Source of the DNA: Bacillus sp. FJAT-49736 | GTDB taxonomy: Bacteria; Bacillota; Bacilli; Bacillales; Bacillaceae_C | Length of the DNA stretch: 64,000 nucleotides | Reading direction: 5' to 3' | Assembly: GCF_018343615.1 (NCBI RefSeq) | Contig: NZ_JAGYPI010000001.1 | Coordinates: 496,001 to 560,000 of the forward strand | Shown: piece after piece, positions 52,604-61,717 of the stretch | Numbering within the stretch: the stretch's first letter is position 1 | Layout: each line of letters opens with the position of its first letter | Made by a program: the position numbers and the translations under genes | The notes under the pieces: model-generated | The model's database searches: none | Seen by the model: the letters and a program-made list of their open reading frames with translations, nothing else | What the model was told of the DNA's origin: nothing

Positions 52604-53461
52604 ATGGACCAAGATATGAATTATGGGAGTGACTATAAGTTTATTCCTGCAACTTCCATAGGAAGCGGGGTAAGTATAGAAGTATTGCCTGATTTAGTAT
52701 GTCACACTATTCAAATTGTTAATATTGCATTCGTAGGTAATCCGGAAACAAATGAATTTGTATTGGTTGATGCGGGTATGCCTGGTTCTGCCAATCAAAT
52801 TATTTCCGCTGCCGAGGATCGGTTTGGGGAAAAATGCCGCCCAAAAGCTATTATTTTAACACATGGTCATTTTGATCATGTTGGAGCAATTATTGAACTA
52901 ATTGAACATTGGGATGTTTTAGTATATGCACATGAATTGGAGTTTCCGTATTTGACAGGAGACAAGAGTTATCCGGAACCAGATTCTACGGTAGAAGGCG
53001 GATTAGTGGCAAAAATGTCACCATTATTTCCTAATGAGCCTATTGATCTGGGCAAACATATAGAAAAATTGCCTCCTGATGGAAATGTTCCTCATATGCC
53101 AGGTTTTCGCTGGATACATACACCAGGTCATTCACCTGGGCATGTTTCACTTTTCAGAGAGAATGATCGAGCTTTAATTGCAGGAGATGCATTTATTACA
53201 GTCAAACAAGAGTCTCTATATAGTGTATTAACTCAGGATTTAGAAATTAGTGGTCCGCCGCGTTATCTCACACCCGATTGGAAAGCAGCTAAAAAATCGG
53301 TCATGAAATTAGCAGATTTGAAGCCTTCTGTAGCGGTTACTGGTCATGGAATACCGATTTCAGGCGAATTATTAACCAATAGTTTAGAAAGGCTAGTGCA
53401 AGACTTTGATAGTATAGCTATTCCTGATTATGGGAAATTTGTTGATAAGAATTTGCATTAA
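52604..53461 (+). CDS. MBL-fold metallo-hydrolase
   Basis: 285 residues. Metal motif THGHFDHVG (HxHxDH: His-x-x-x-Asp-His visible near residue 86), then HTPGHSPGHVSLF with the next His and AGDAF with the bridging Asp, and GHGIP near the C-terminus. Glyoxalase II/lactonase-like subgroup. SD AAGGAGAA. Possible quorum-quenching lactonase or general hydrolase; not decidable here. Confidence 0.9.
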   Translation: MDQDMNYGSDYKFIPATSIGSGVSIEVLPDLVCHTIQIVNIAFVGNPETNEFVLVDAGMPGSANQIISAAEDRFGEKCRPKAIILTHGHFDHVGAIIELIEHWDVLVYAHELEFPYLTGDKSYPEPDSTVEGGLVAKMSPLFPNEPIDLGKHIEKLPPDGNVPHMPGFRWIHTPGHSPGHVSLFRENDRALIAGDAFITVKQESLYSVLTQDLEISGPPRYLTPDWKAAKKSVMKLADLKPSVAVTGHGIPISGELLTNSLERLVQDFDSIAIPDYGKFVDKNLH

Positions 53462-53521
53462 TGATTAATCATATCCACACTTTCCCCCAAGGGCTCTAAC
53501 AGTCCCGGAGGAACATAGTTA

Positions 53522-54934
53522 TTAATATTTTTTTATTTTAAAATTAGCTTCAAGCACCGGCCAATTTTGTGGGAATGTGGTACCAAGTACCCAATAGCTT
53601 AACCCACGTAAATTATAATCTTTTACTGTATCATATTTTATTTGCATACTGCGGGCATCTTCAAACCATACTTCATGCTGCTGTCTGGATTCATCTGTGT
53701 ATCGGAAAAATGGTGATTGAAAGGATTCATCATATCGGATAGCAGCCCCATATTTACCGGCAATATTCACAGCTTCTCTCGGAGAGACAATTTTTGCAAG
53801 AGTTCCTTGTTTCCAAGGAATTTTCCAATCATAACCATATAAAGGTACACCCATAACAATTTTATTTCTTGGAATAACCGTAATGGCGTAATCTAGAACT
53901 TTTCTTACTTGACTAATTGGGGCAACTGCCATTGGACTGCCTCCAATCCAACCCCATTCATAGGTCATTATCACAACAAAATCAACAATTTCACCATGTG
54001 CTGCGTAATCATGTGCTTCATATAATAGCCCTTTTTGATCAGCCCGGAGCTTTGGAGCAAGGGCAGTAGAAACGGAATAACCTTCTGGTCTTAAGCGTTC
54101 CACAACTTTTCGAAGGAAATTATTGTAATTTTCTTTGTCCTCAGGATAGACATACTCAAAATCAATATTTAAACCTCGATAACCTTTATCTTTTAACATG
54201 GTTAATATATTAGTAATAACGGTATTCTGAAGATCTGAATTTCTTAAGATAAGAGCGGCTCTATCAGAATCAAAGCTACTATCCACAAAATTTGTTAAGA
54301 CAAGCAGTGGAGACACCCCTCTGTTTAATGCTTCCCTTATGATAAGCTCGTCATTTAAAGGAGAAATACTGCCATCTCCATTAACCCTATGGCTAAAAGG
54401 ACTTACATAAGTAAAATAGGCGGAAAGTGGAGCAACTAAATTTGCGCCTGTCTGTCCCATATTTGTTACATATGCATTCACTTCGACCGTTTTTTTAGTC
54501 ATTTCAGGGATTCTTAGTTTTTGCCCAACATAAATCAAGCCGGGATTTGAAATTTGATTTACTTGAGTTATTGCGGAAACCGTCGTTCCATAATGGTTTG
54601 CGATTGCCCATAATGATTCTCCAGATTGAACAATGTGATAAAGAATCGGAATAGTAAGCACTTGGCCGATATGAAGAATCGTAGAATCGGTTAAATTGTT
54701 TGCATTAATTATTTCCTGTATCGATACTCCGTATCGATGGGAGATTTGCCAAAGAGATTCACCACGCTGAACGACATGTTGCTGAAATGGTGTTGGTATG
54801 ACCAATGCTTCTCCTACAACAAGCTTGGTCGGATCTTCTAATCCATTCACCGCAGCAATTTGATTGACCGATATACCATATGTTTGGCTGATTTTCCAAA
54901 GAGTATCGCCACTTTGGACAACATATATTTTCAT
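53522..54934 (-). CDS. Spore cortex-lytic-type LysM + GH18 hydrolase (YaaH/SleL-like)
   Basis: About 470 residues; ATG at 54934 with SD GGGGGGAG. Three LysM repeats at the N-terminus (about 1-48, 50-95, 96-140; each YxVQxGxSLWxIxxxYG), one more than the two usual in SleL/YaaH. The GH18 barrel follows (about 155-470), with GLNIDFEYVYPED as the DxE catalytic motif and VIMTYEWGW. SleL-type enzymes cut cortex peptidoglycan as N-acetylglucosaminidases during germination. No Sec signal peptide, as is common for spore-coat-loaded members. Confidence 0.9.
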   Translation of the reverse strand: MKIYVVQSGDTLWKISQTYGISVNQIAAVNGLEDPTKLVVGEALVIPTPFQQHVVQRGESLWQISHRYGVSIQEIINANNLTDSTILHIGQVLTIPILYHIVQSGESLWAIANHYGTTVSAITQVNQISNPGLIYVGQKLRIPEMTKKTVEVNAYVTNMGQTGANLVAPLSAYFTYVSPFSHRVNGDGSISPLNDELIIREALNRGVSPLLVLTNFVDSSFDSDRAALILRNSDLQNTVITNILTMLKDKGYRGLNIDFEYVYPEDKENYNNFLRKVVERLRPEGYSVSTALAPKLRADQKGLLYEAHDYAAHGEIVDFVVIMTYEWGWIGGSPMAVAPISQVRKVLDYAITVIPRNKIVMGVPLYGYDWKIPWKQGTLAKIVSPREAVNIAGKYGAAIRYDESFQSPFFRYTDESRQQHEVWFEDARSMQIKYDTVKDYNLRGLSYWVLGTTFPQNWPVLEANFKIKKY

Positions 54935-55142
54935 AAAGGCTCCCCCCGAAAACTTGGATATATCCTTTACAATATTCAAATAGTTATTTATGTGTTAATG
55001 TCCGGATACACTACAGATAATTTGACTTGTAATTAAAAGAAGGTATACACAAACTACATAATTTCTAATTTTTTGCAAAGGATAAGATTGGAAGTAATTA
55101 GATATCAATGATGTTTTATAAATTACTGAAAGGGATTTGGTA

Positions 55143-56147
55143 ATGAAGGAAAACAATATTAAATTAACGACTTCTGAACTAGGGATTCTTTGGACAATAT
55201 ATACTGAAAACACGGCATTAAGATGTTTTTACATGCATTTTCTTCATCATTTAGAAGACAATGAGATTAAAGGGATTATTGAAGAAGCTCTAGCAATGAT
55301 TGAAACTCATATTGAGAGGGTCAAAAGTATTTTTGAAGGAGAAAACATACCAATACCTGTGGGATTCTCCGACAAGGACGTGGATTTAACCGCTCCGGCA
55401 TTATACACGGATTTATTTGCACTAAGCTTTTTATATCGCGGTGGACAAGTAATTGTTCCATTTTATGCAACGGCTCTTACAAAAGTATCAAGGGTAGATA
55501 TCGTTCAATTTATAATCGAGTGTTTAGGGAATGAATCAAAGTTATATGATAAATCATTAAGTTTAATGCTCTCAAAAGGACTTTACGATAGACCTCCAAA
55601 AATGGAATATCCAAATAGTGTAGAGTTTGTAAAACATAATCCTTCCTTAATAGAAACCTGGATAGGAGAAAGAAGGCCCCTCAATTCATTAGAAATAGGC
55701 GAAATTTTTTCTGTTGTGGAAAGAAATGCAATTGGCTTAATACTCATAATGGGTTTGATTCAGGTTACCAAAGATAAAGAAATAAAGGAATATTTATTGA
55801 AAGGGAAAAGAATCGCAGAAAAACAAATTGATACATTTACCAAATTATTAAATGAAAACGATAATTTTTCCGGTACTCCTACAACGATGGAAGTGACAAA
55901 CTCGACAATTTCTCCATTTTCGGAGAGGTTAATCCTGTTTTTTATAGGTTCAACAAATCAAGTTGGTATTTCTACACTTGGCTATGCTTTATCCATCACA
56001 ATGAGAAAAGATATATCTGCACATTATGCACTTTTTATGACAGATATAATGAAATATGGTCATGATGGGTTGAAACTTTTAATTGATCGTGGATGGATGG
56101 AGCGTCCTCCACAACCTATTGATAGAAATGAATTTTATAAAAACTAA
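55143..56147 (+). CDS. DUF3231 protein
   Basis: About 334 residues, made of two repeats of about 165 residues each, mostly helical: SELGILWTIYTENTALRCFYM and later SLEIGEIFSVVERNAIGLILI. DUF3231 proteins occur in spore formers, resemble ferritin-like bundles (e.g. coat-related proteins) and have no proven role. ATG at 55143 after SD AAAGGG. Transcribed divergently from the cortex hydrolase. Confidence 0.87.
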   Translation: MKENNIKLTTSELGILWTIYTENTALRCFYMHFLHHLEDNEIKGIIEEALAMIETHIERVKSIFEGENIPIPVGFSDKDVDLTAPALYTDLFALSFLYRGGQVIVPFYATALTKVSRVDIVQFIIECLGNESKLYDKSLSLMLSKGLYDRPPKMEYPNSVEFVKHNPSLIETWIGERRPLNSLEIGEIFSVVERNAIGLILIMGLIQVTKDKEIKEYLLKGKRIAEKQIDTFTKLLNENDNFSGTPTTMEVTNSTISPFSERLILFFIGSTNQVGISTLGYALSITMRKDISAHYALFMTDIMKYGHDGLKLLIDRGWMERPPQPIDRNEFYKN

Positions 56148-56259
56148 TTTACAAAAAAGTACTTACTTTTTACTTTCGAGTAAAGCTTCCCTAATTGGAC
56201 AAAATACATATAGGGCTGTGCGAATAACTATGGCGCTACCCATTAAGGGGGTGAATGAA

Positions 56260-56469
56260 ATGGCGGATAACAAACGAAATCGAGATGACATCGATGCCAG
56301 TGAAACAATAGGAACTGGTGCTGGAGCCGTAGCTGGTGCTGCAGTTGGCTCTGTTTTTGGTCCTCTTGGCACGATTGCTGGTGCGGTTGCCGGCGGGGCA
56401 TTAGGCAACAAAGCGGGAGATAGAGCGGATGAAGCCGCTGATCGTGCAACTGACCTAATGGAAGATTAA
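56260..56469 (+). CDS. Glycine-zipper small protein
   Basis: 69 residues; ATG at 56260 with SD AAGGGGGTG is far better than upstream frames. The middle is a glycine zipper (GAGAVAGAAVGSVFGPLGTI..) flanked by charged ends. Glycine-zipper proteins may insert in membranes or oligomerise. It is followed by a terminator. Role unknown. Confidence 0.75.
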   Translation: MADNKRNRDDIDASETIGTGAGAVAGAAVGSVFGPLGTIAGAVAGGALGNKAGDRADEAADRATDLMED

Positions 56470-56493
56470 AATGAATTTATGACAAAATAAAGA

Positions 56494-56521
56494 GGAGACG
56501 CCCAATTTGGGCGTCTCCAGA
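56494..56521. terminator. Bidirectional terminator
   Basis: Perfect stem GGAGACGCCC / GGGCGTCTCC between the glycine-zipper gene and the convergent tatA-like gene. No T tract follows on either side. Confidence 0.7.
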
Positions 56522-56533
56522 AGCAAATAATTT

Positions 56534-56701
56534 TTACTTTTCTTCTTTTTCGTTTATTTCATCCTTTAAGCCATTGAGGCTTTTTTTAAACTCCCGTAAT
56601 GATTCTCCGGCTGCACGCCCTATATCAGGAAGTTTTTTTGGTCCGAAAATAAGTAGACCTAATAAGCAAATTAGGAGAATTTTCCCGATGCTTAATTCCA
56701 T
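56534..56701 (-). CDS. tatA: TatA/TatE-type twin-arginine translocase subunit
   Basis: 55 residues from an ATG with SD GGAGGAG. One N-terminal membrane helix (IGKILLICLLGLLIFGPKKLP), the FGPKKLPDIGRAAGESLREFKK amphipathic helix is typical of TatA, then a charged tail. TatA forms the pore for folded proteins with TatC, which is not in this window, so this is an orphan copy. Missed by a long-ORF scan because of its size. Confidence 0.85.
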   Translation of the reverse strand: MELSIGKILLICLLGLLIFGPKKLPDIGRAAGESLREFKKSLNGLKDEINEKEEK

Positions 56702-57012
56702 TATTACTCCTCCTCGGAGAATTCAATTTTAATAAAAATAGGTTAAAAATATTTTAGCAAAGATAGAAAAAGATATACATATCCTGGGCAATTAATTTTG
56801 TGTTGATTTTGTGACTATTTTTAAATGCATTGTAGACTCTAATGATATCACAAATACTCAATATTTCTCAAATCTTGTCTAATAATACTGATTCACGTGA
56901 AACTGTATTGGAATAAACCAATGCTATAAATAAAGTTCTTGCCTTGCACCAGTGAATAGTATTGTTTAACGTCCACATAATAAAAAGAAACAGATAAGGA
57001 TGTGATAAGAAT

Positions 57013-57321
57013 ATGAAGGGCAGAAAGAAATATACCGACAAAGAGGAAATTTCTTATACAGATGTTTCGACAGTAGAAACGAGGAAAAATTTTATTCATC
57101 CAGAAGATTTACCAGAAGGCTCGTATGGCGCTCCTCGTGGTGCGGATACACCTGTCGAAGGTAAATCCACACATTGGAGAGAAGGGCAAAGACCATACAG
57201 TAACTTCAACTATGAATTTAAATCCTTTCATCAGGACCTTCCAAGGGAATACCCAGGTGCCCACCCAACACACGATGATCCTAATGAAAATCAAGAGCCT
57301 CCTTATGATGAAAGCAATTAG
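57013..57321 (+). CDS. Hydrophilic small protein, unknown
   Basis: 102 residues, acidic and rich in Pro, Glu, Asp and Tyr; likely disordered. It starts MKGRKKYTDKEE and ends PPYDESN. SD-like AAGGATG upstream. Genes of this kind are found in Bacillus near other small proteins; I know no function. A second small gene follows 23 bases later. Confidence 0.7.
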   Translation: MKGRKKYTDKEEISYTDVSTVETRKNFIHPEDLPEGSYGAPRGADTPVEGKSTHWREGQRPYSNFNYEFKSFHQDLPREYPGAHPTHDDPNENQEPPYDESN

Positions 57322-57344
57322 AAAATAACAGAAAGGGGATACAT

Positions 57345-57494
57345 ATGTCAAAAGAAGGTCAATTTCAGAGCGATATGAAGCAATATCAAATGCCCAATGC
57401 ACTCAAACAGAAAAAAGACACACATTATCGTAATTCCAGCACAGGTATTGACACAGAAGAAGGCATAGAGACCTTGAACAAATCAAAAGAGTAA
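57345..57494 (+). CDS. Small hydrophilic protein, unknown
   Basis: 49 residues, Lys/Gln/Glu-rich (MSKEGQFQSDMKQYQMPNAL...), SD GAAAGGGG at good spacing. Too short for common ORF filters. Probably cotranscribed with the gene at 57013. No family recognised. Confidence 0.6.
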   Translation: MSKEGQFQSDMKQYQMPNALKQKKDTHYRNSSTGIDTEEGIETLNKSKE

Positions 57495-57569
57495 AATAGA
57501 GCTGGAGCTTTAGCTAAATAATTTAAAATAGGTGCATTTAAATTAGGATAAAAAATAACCATTTTATTA

Positions 57570-57600
57570 CGCTCAGAGAATTATTCTTTGAGCGTTCTTC
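57570..57600 (+). terminator. Hairpin terminator
   Basis: Stem CGCTCAGAGAA / TTCTTTGAGCG, one mismatch, then TTCTTC. Closes the small-protein pair. Confidence 0.6.
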
Positions 57601-57817
57601 ATAAGCGGACAGTATTTTTATAAAATGACCAATTCAAAATACTTAGAGGACAAAGTATCTGATATTCATAAAAAACATAAGGAAATCAGTAACGGAACTA
57701 CAACCGGCATACATATGAAAAATGACTCTCTACAATGCCCAATGAAACTAGTGTCCTATGGCCAAATTAACTTAACATCATCATATATTGAACTATTTTC
57801 ATAAAAGGTGGGATCAT

Positions 57818-58267
57818 ATGAAAAATCGTACCTTTATTGGTGCTTTTATTTTTGGTATGGGAATTATCGGAATGCTTGACGGAATATTACTCCATCAAAT
57901 ATTTCAATTTCATAGCGTTTATATGTACACAAACAGATTTAATCAAATCGTCAGTGATGGAATATTTCACCTTTTTGTAACGATTATCGTGTTTGTTGGC
58001 GGTTATCTGTTATGGTCCAGTGAAAGGGAAAAATTAACTAACCCAAACCTTACATTTTGGTCAGGATTTCTATTTGGTTCCGGGATATTTAATTTAGTAG
58101 AAGGGATTGTTGACCATCATGTATTAGGGATTCATCATGTCTATTATTATACTGACAGAGTGCTTTTCTATGATTTATTATATGATGGATTTTCCCTAAT
58201 ATTAATTGTAGTAGGATTGTTTATGTATTTGAAAATTAAACACAGTAACAAGTACCATTTAATATAA
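57818..58267 (+). CDS. DUF2243 membrane protein
   Basis: About 149 residues, four membrane segments. ATG at 57818 with SD AAAGGTGGG. The family pattern GMGIIGMLDGILLHQIFQFH near residue 10 and its repeat GSGIFNLVEGIVDHHVLGIHH near residue 88 show an internal duplication with conserved His residues. Its role is unknown but often near cytochrome or copper genes. Followed by a DUF2231 gene. Confidence 0.87.
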   Translation: MKNRTFIGAFIFGMGIIGMLDGILLHQIFQFHSVYMYTNRFNQIVSDGIFHLFVTIIVFVGGYLLWSSEREKLTNPNLTFWSGFLFGSGIFNLVEGIVDHHVLGIHHVYYYTDRVLFYDLLYDGFSLILIVVGLFMYLKIKHSNKYHLI

Positions 58268-58416
58268 AGACCCATTCATTATTAATACACGGCAGTAAGC
58301 ATTATTGCTCCTATTCGAGGTGTTTTTAAAATATATATTTTCATATTTGGAAAAACTATTTCATACAGAAATATTCTCATTCGTTTATATGAGTTTTCTG
58401 AAAGGAAGGACAAAAA

Positions 58417-58887
58417 TTGATAAATGAAATTTTTTCTCATATTCACCCAATTGTCGTTCATTTTCCGATCGTAATCATTACTCTGACCGCCGTCTATGAT
58501 TTGCTATACGCCATTTTTAGACGTAAAGCCTCTCCAAGAGGGCATTGGTTTTGGCTACTGGCATTTTTAAGTGCTTGGTTAGCTATTGGAACGGGGCCAG
58601 GTGAGGATGCAAGGGGCAACACGAATATTTTTCATTATCATGACACTTGGGCCACTATCACGACATGGTTAGCCTTGATAGTCACAATTTTTCGTTTCTT
58701 TTTCGTCATGAAAAGAAAAGAACTGATTCAACTGTGGTTAGTTATTAGTTGTATTCTTTCAATTGTGTGTGCTGTAGGAATTCTTACTGTTGGTTACATT
58801 GGAGGAAAAATGGTATATGACCAGGGAATTGGTGTTAAAATGGACGGGAAATATGTGAATCCACCAAAGCATGATTCTAGGCAATAA
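58417..58887 (+). CDS. DUF2231 membrane protein
   Basis: 156 residues from a TTG with SD GAAAGGAAGG. HPIVVHFPIVIITLTAVYDLLY at the start and FHYHDTWAT near residue 71 are the DUF2231 marks, with conserved His that may hold heme. Four membrane segments. DUF2231 is often next to DUF2243-like or copper/heme proteins. The two here may form a redox or metal-binding membrane pair (inference). Confidence 0.87.
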   Translation: MINEIFSHIHPIVVHFPIVIITLTAVYDLLYAIFRRKASPRGHWFWLLAFLSAWLAIGTGPGEDARGNTNIFHYHDTWATITTWLALIVTIFRFFFVMKRKELIQLWLVISCILSIVCAVGILTVGYIGGKMVYDQGIGVKMDGKYVNPPKHDSRQ

Positions 58888-58891
58888 AAAT

Positions 58892-58925
58892 CCCATATGG
58901 TGCATGGCACCATATGGGGTAGTTT
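58892..58925. terminator. Bidirectional hairpin terminator
   Basis: Perfect 12-bp stem CCCATATGGTGC / GCACCATATGGG followed by a weak T run, between the DUF2231 gene and the small minus-strand gene. Confidence 0.6.
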
Positions 58926-58969
58926 ACACTATAACACTTTTGGACTGTATTGGTTATTAATGCAGGGGA

Positions 58970-59113
58970 TTATTTTACCTTATCTTTGACTGTATCTAGA
59001 AAATTTTGCATCAAAGATTTCTCCTCATTAGAACCCTTCACTGCAACATAAATGGGGATTAATGTTAAGGGAATATACATTCCATAAGTGACCCATTTAA
59101 AGATCCATTCCAT
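58970..59113 (-). CDS. Small membrane-anchored protein
   Basis: 47 residues: an N-terminal hydrophobic segment (MYIPLTLIPIYVAV) and a charged C-terminal tail. ATG at 59113 with SD AGGAGA. Too short for most ORF filters. Not recognised; might be a membrane stress peptide. Confidence 0.6.
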   Translation of the reverse strand: MEWIFKWVTYGMYIPLTLIPIYVAVKGSNEEKSLMQNFLDTVKDKVK

Positions 59114-59189
59114 ATTTATGCATCTCCTGACAAGTACTTTTCTATATCATTTGTATTTTTTAAAAATTTCATTCCTATTAGAGCAAATG

Positions 59190-59234
59190 AAAAAGGGTTG
59201 CACGGAAAAAACATTTTCCGAATAACCCCTTTTA
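59190..59234 (-). terminator. Terminator of the thermonuclease gene
   Basis: Nested stem AAAAGGGTT..CGGAAAA / TTTTCCG..AACCCCTTTT; in the minus-strand transcript it ends in a U run and overlaps the end of the gene. Confidence 0.7.
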
Positions 59235-60170
59235 CCTTTGTGATTTTCGATAGCCTGCCTTGATGGCATCTGATTCTGTACAAAACCAAACAATATTATC
59301 TCGGGTGCGGTCATAGAATGCACCGCCTGGTACATGATAAATTTTACTGTTAGCATTACCCTTAATTTTTCCCTTACAGCTAGTATTACTTTCTTTATCA
59401 TCTGCAGGATTATTTTTGAATGATTGATTGGAAGAATTCTGGGTACTTGTATTTGGTGAACTTGATACAGTATGTGCAGCTCCTTTGGCGTCCATATTAT
59501 AACCACGATCGGTAACATACCCAGGAATGGACCAAATACCCAATTTATGCTTTCGTGCATAGCTTTCATCATTTTTTAATTCCTTTAAATGCTTTGTGTT
59601 CGGTTCATAAATATAGGCAACACGGGCAAGGCCTTTTTTTACAACTTCCTCATTATACATTTTTCCGTTCGGCAGGTAGATATAAGCTAGTAATCTTCCA
59701 TATTTATCACGTTCATGGCCTTTTACACCTTCTTCAAGCTTAACCTTTGTGCCCACAGCAAGTTCCTGTTCAGCATAAGCACTCGCTTCCGGTCCATATG
59801 GTTGAACAGGTGTGCCTGGTTTATGGGTTTCAGGTGTATCAATAAGAAGCAGGCGTATATCTTCATCTTTCCCTTTGATGCTAACATGTACGGTATCGCC
59901 GTCTACATTTCTAATAATGGTTGCAGTAATCAACCCTTTCGGAAGTGAGACAATTTGATTTTTTTTATTGCTTTGGTTTGTGGATTGTTGTTTTGCATTT
60001 ACATTAGCTTCTTTATCGCTTTTAAATTGTTTTTCTTCAGTGGTATTTGTAGTATTCGTGCTCTTTGTTGTACTGGTTGTTTGAGAACATGCCCCTAATA
60101 ATACAGAAATAATTAAAAGCAGCATCCCTATTTTTCTTTGTAAGCATTTCTTTGTTGCCAAATTATTCAT
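59232..60170 (-). CDS. Thermonuclease (SNase-like) lipoprotein
   Basis: About 312 residues. The N-terminus is a lipoprotein signal with lipobox LLGAC. A Thr/Ser/Asn-rich linker follows (about 30-75). The SNase domain (about 80-220) has VDGDTVHVSIKGKDEDIRLLLIDTPETHKPG with the catalytic Asp, Glu and Arg; EEGVKGHERDKYGRLLAYIYL; and YEPNTKHLKEL. The last part contains a Cys-containing calcium-binding excalibur-like segment (DKESNTSCKGKIKGN, TRDNIVWFCTESDAIKAGYR). An exported nuclease, like B. subtilis YncB. The start could also be TTG at 60161, which suits SD AAGGAG better. Confidence 0.9.
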   Translation of the reverse strand: MNNLATKKCLQRKIGMLLLIISVLLGACSQTTSTTKSTNTTNTTEEKQFKSDKEANVNAKQQSTNQSNKKNQIVSLPKGLITATIIRNVDGDTVHVSIKGKDEDIRLLLIDTPETHKPGTPVQPYGPEASAYAEQELAVGTKVKLEEGVKGHERDKYGRLLAYIYLPNGKMYNEEVVKKGLARVAYIYEPNTKHLKELKNDESYARKHKLGIWSIPGYVTDRGYNMDAKGAAHTVSSSPNTSTQNSSNQSFKNNPADDKESNTSCKGKIKGNANSKIYHVPGGAFYDRTRDNIVWFCTESDAIKAGYRKSQR

Positions 60171-60314
60171 ACTCCTTATCAAAAACATTTCCTTTTTACT
60201 GTATTAAACATCTTCCAATTTATCAAGTTAGCATATTTCATCATATGATTAAAAGGTTGTAACGGTAAAATTTGTTTGTTAATATATTCATATAAATGAA
60301 TACATCGGATGTAC

Positions 60315-60351
60315 AAAGGAGGAGTCTGTCAAAACAGGCTTCCTTTTTTTA
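60315..60351 (+). promoter_or_regulatory. Attenuator-like hairpin in the leader of the transporter gene
   Basis: Stem GGA..GTCTGT / ACAGGC..TCC followed by T7, about 70 bases upstream of the transporter start. An inverted repeat TACATCGGATGTA lies just before it. It could stop transcription conditionally, or end a transcript not seen here. Confidence 0.45.
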
Positions 60352-60421
60352 TTTACTTCCATTATTTTCAATATCTATTGGCAATAATACATAGAATACG
60401 AACTAAAAAGGGATGATATTT

Positions 60422-61702
60422 GTGACAAATCATGCAATTATAGCAATTGCTATTTTCCTACTTACGTACGGACTTATTATTTCTGAAAAAATTCATCGAA
60501 CCATTATTGCGATGCTGGGTGGAACTTTGATGATCGTTTTCGGCATCGTTACCCAGGAATCTGCTCTCCAACATATTGATTTTAATACAATCGGCTTGCT
60601 GATTGGTATGATGATAATGGTTTCGATTACAGGTGAAACTGGAGTATTCAAGTATGTCGCGATTTGGTCAGCGAAGCAGGTAAAGGGAAGACCGATAGCT
60701 ATCTTACTAGTATTATCCTTAATTACTGGGATTGGCTCCGCCTTTTTGGATAATGTGACAACAGTTTTACTCATGGTGCCTGTCACCTTTAGCATTACCC
60801 GTCAATTAAATATTTCGCCGATTCCGTTTTTAATCTCCGAAATATTGATGTCTAATATTGGCGGAACGGCTACGATGATTGGAGATCCTCCAAATATTAT
60901 GATCGGAAGTGCCGTGCCTTCCTTAACATTTATGAAATTTATTACCAATTTAACTCCGGTTATATTGATTATTATGGTTGTAACCATTTGTTTACTTATG
61001 CTTATCTATAAAAAGAACTTTAAAACCTCTGAGGAAACCAGAAAAAGAATTATGAGCCTGAATGAAAAGGATGAAATTACCGATAAGGTGCTTATGATTA
61101 AATCATTAACTATCATGGGGTTAACGATTCTGGCATTCTTTTTACATGAGCTTATTCAAATAGATACGGCAACGGTCGCATTAGCAGGAGCATTCATCCT
61201 ATTGCTGTTATCAGGAGAGAGTTATTTAGAAAGCTCACTTGGGAAAGTAGAATGGACAACCATTTTCTTTTTTATTGGTTTGTTTGTGCTTGTATCCGGA
61301 TTAGTGGAAACAGGAGTGATTTCAAAAATTGCTTCCTATACGATTGAATTAACCGGCGGAAATGATATTTCTAGCTCCTTCCTTATCCTATGGCTCAGTG
61401 CTATAGCATCTGCATTTATTGATAATATTCCGTTTGTCGCTACCATGATTCCTTTAATAGAAAAAATGGGGGAATTAGGTGTTCACAATCTAGAACCTTT
61501 GTGGTGGTCTTTGTCATTAGGAGCTTGCTTAGGTGGAAATGGGACCTTAATTGGAGCAAGCGCCAATCTAGTTGTTGCGGGTTTAGCCAGTAAAGAAGGA
61601 TACAAGATTACGTTTATCAAATATTTATTAATTGGATTTCCCTTAATGCTGATCTCTGTATTGATTTCAATGGGGTATATCTATTTAAGATATTTATTAT
61701 AA
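60422..61702 (+). CDS. ArsB/NhaD family ion transporter (SLC13 superfamily)
   Basis: About 426 residues from a GTG with SD AAAAAGGGATG; the ATG at 60413 lies inside the SD. About ten to eleven membrane segments in two inverted halves. LDNVTTVLLMVPVTFSI and its partner IDNIPFVATMIPLI are the paired motifs of the family, along with GGTATMIGDPPNIM and GACLGGNGTLIGASAN. Homologues move arsenite, Na+ or dicarboxylates; the ion is not clear. A hairpin like an attenuator lies in the leader (60315-60350). Confidence 0.88.
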   Translation: MTNHAIIAIAIFLLTYGLIISEKIHRTIIAMLGGTLMIVFGIVTQESALQHIDFNTIGLLIGMMIMVSITGETGVFKYVAIWSAKQVKGRPIAILLVLSLITGIGSAFLDNVTTVLLMVPVTFSITRQLNISPIPFLISEILMSNIGGTATMIGDPPNIMIGSAVPSLTFMKFITNLTPVILIIMVVTICLLMLIYKKNFKTSEETRKRIMSLNEKDEITDKVLMIKSLTIMGLTILAFFLHELIQIDTATVALAGAFILLLLSGESYLESSLGKVEWTTIFFFIGLFVLVSGLVETGVISKIASYTIELTGGNDISSSFLILWLSAIASAFIDNIPFVATMIPLIEKMGELGVHNLEPLWWSLSLGACLGGNGTLIGASANLVVAGLASKEGYKITFIKYLLIGFPLMLISVLISMGYIYLRYLL

Positions 61703-61717
61703 GGAGGGATAATTAAA

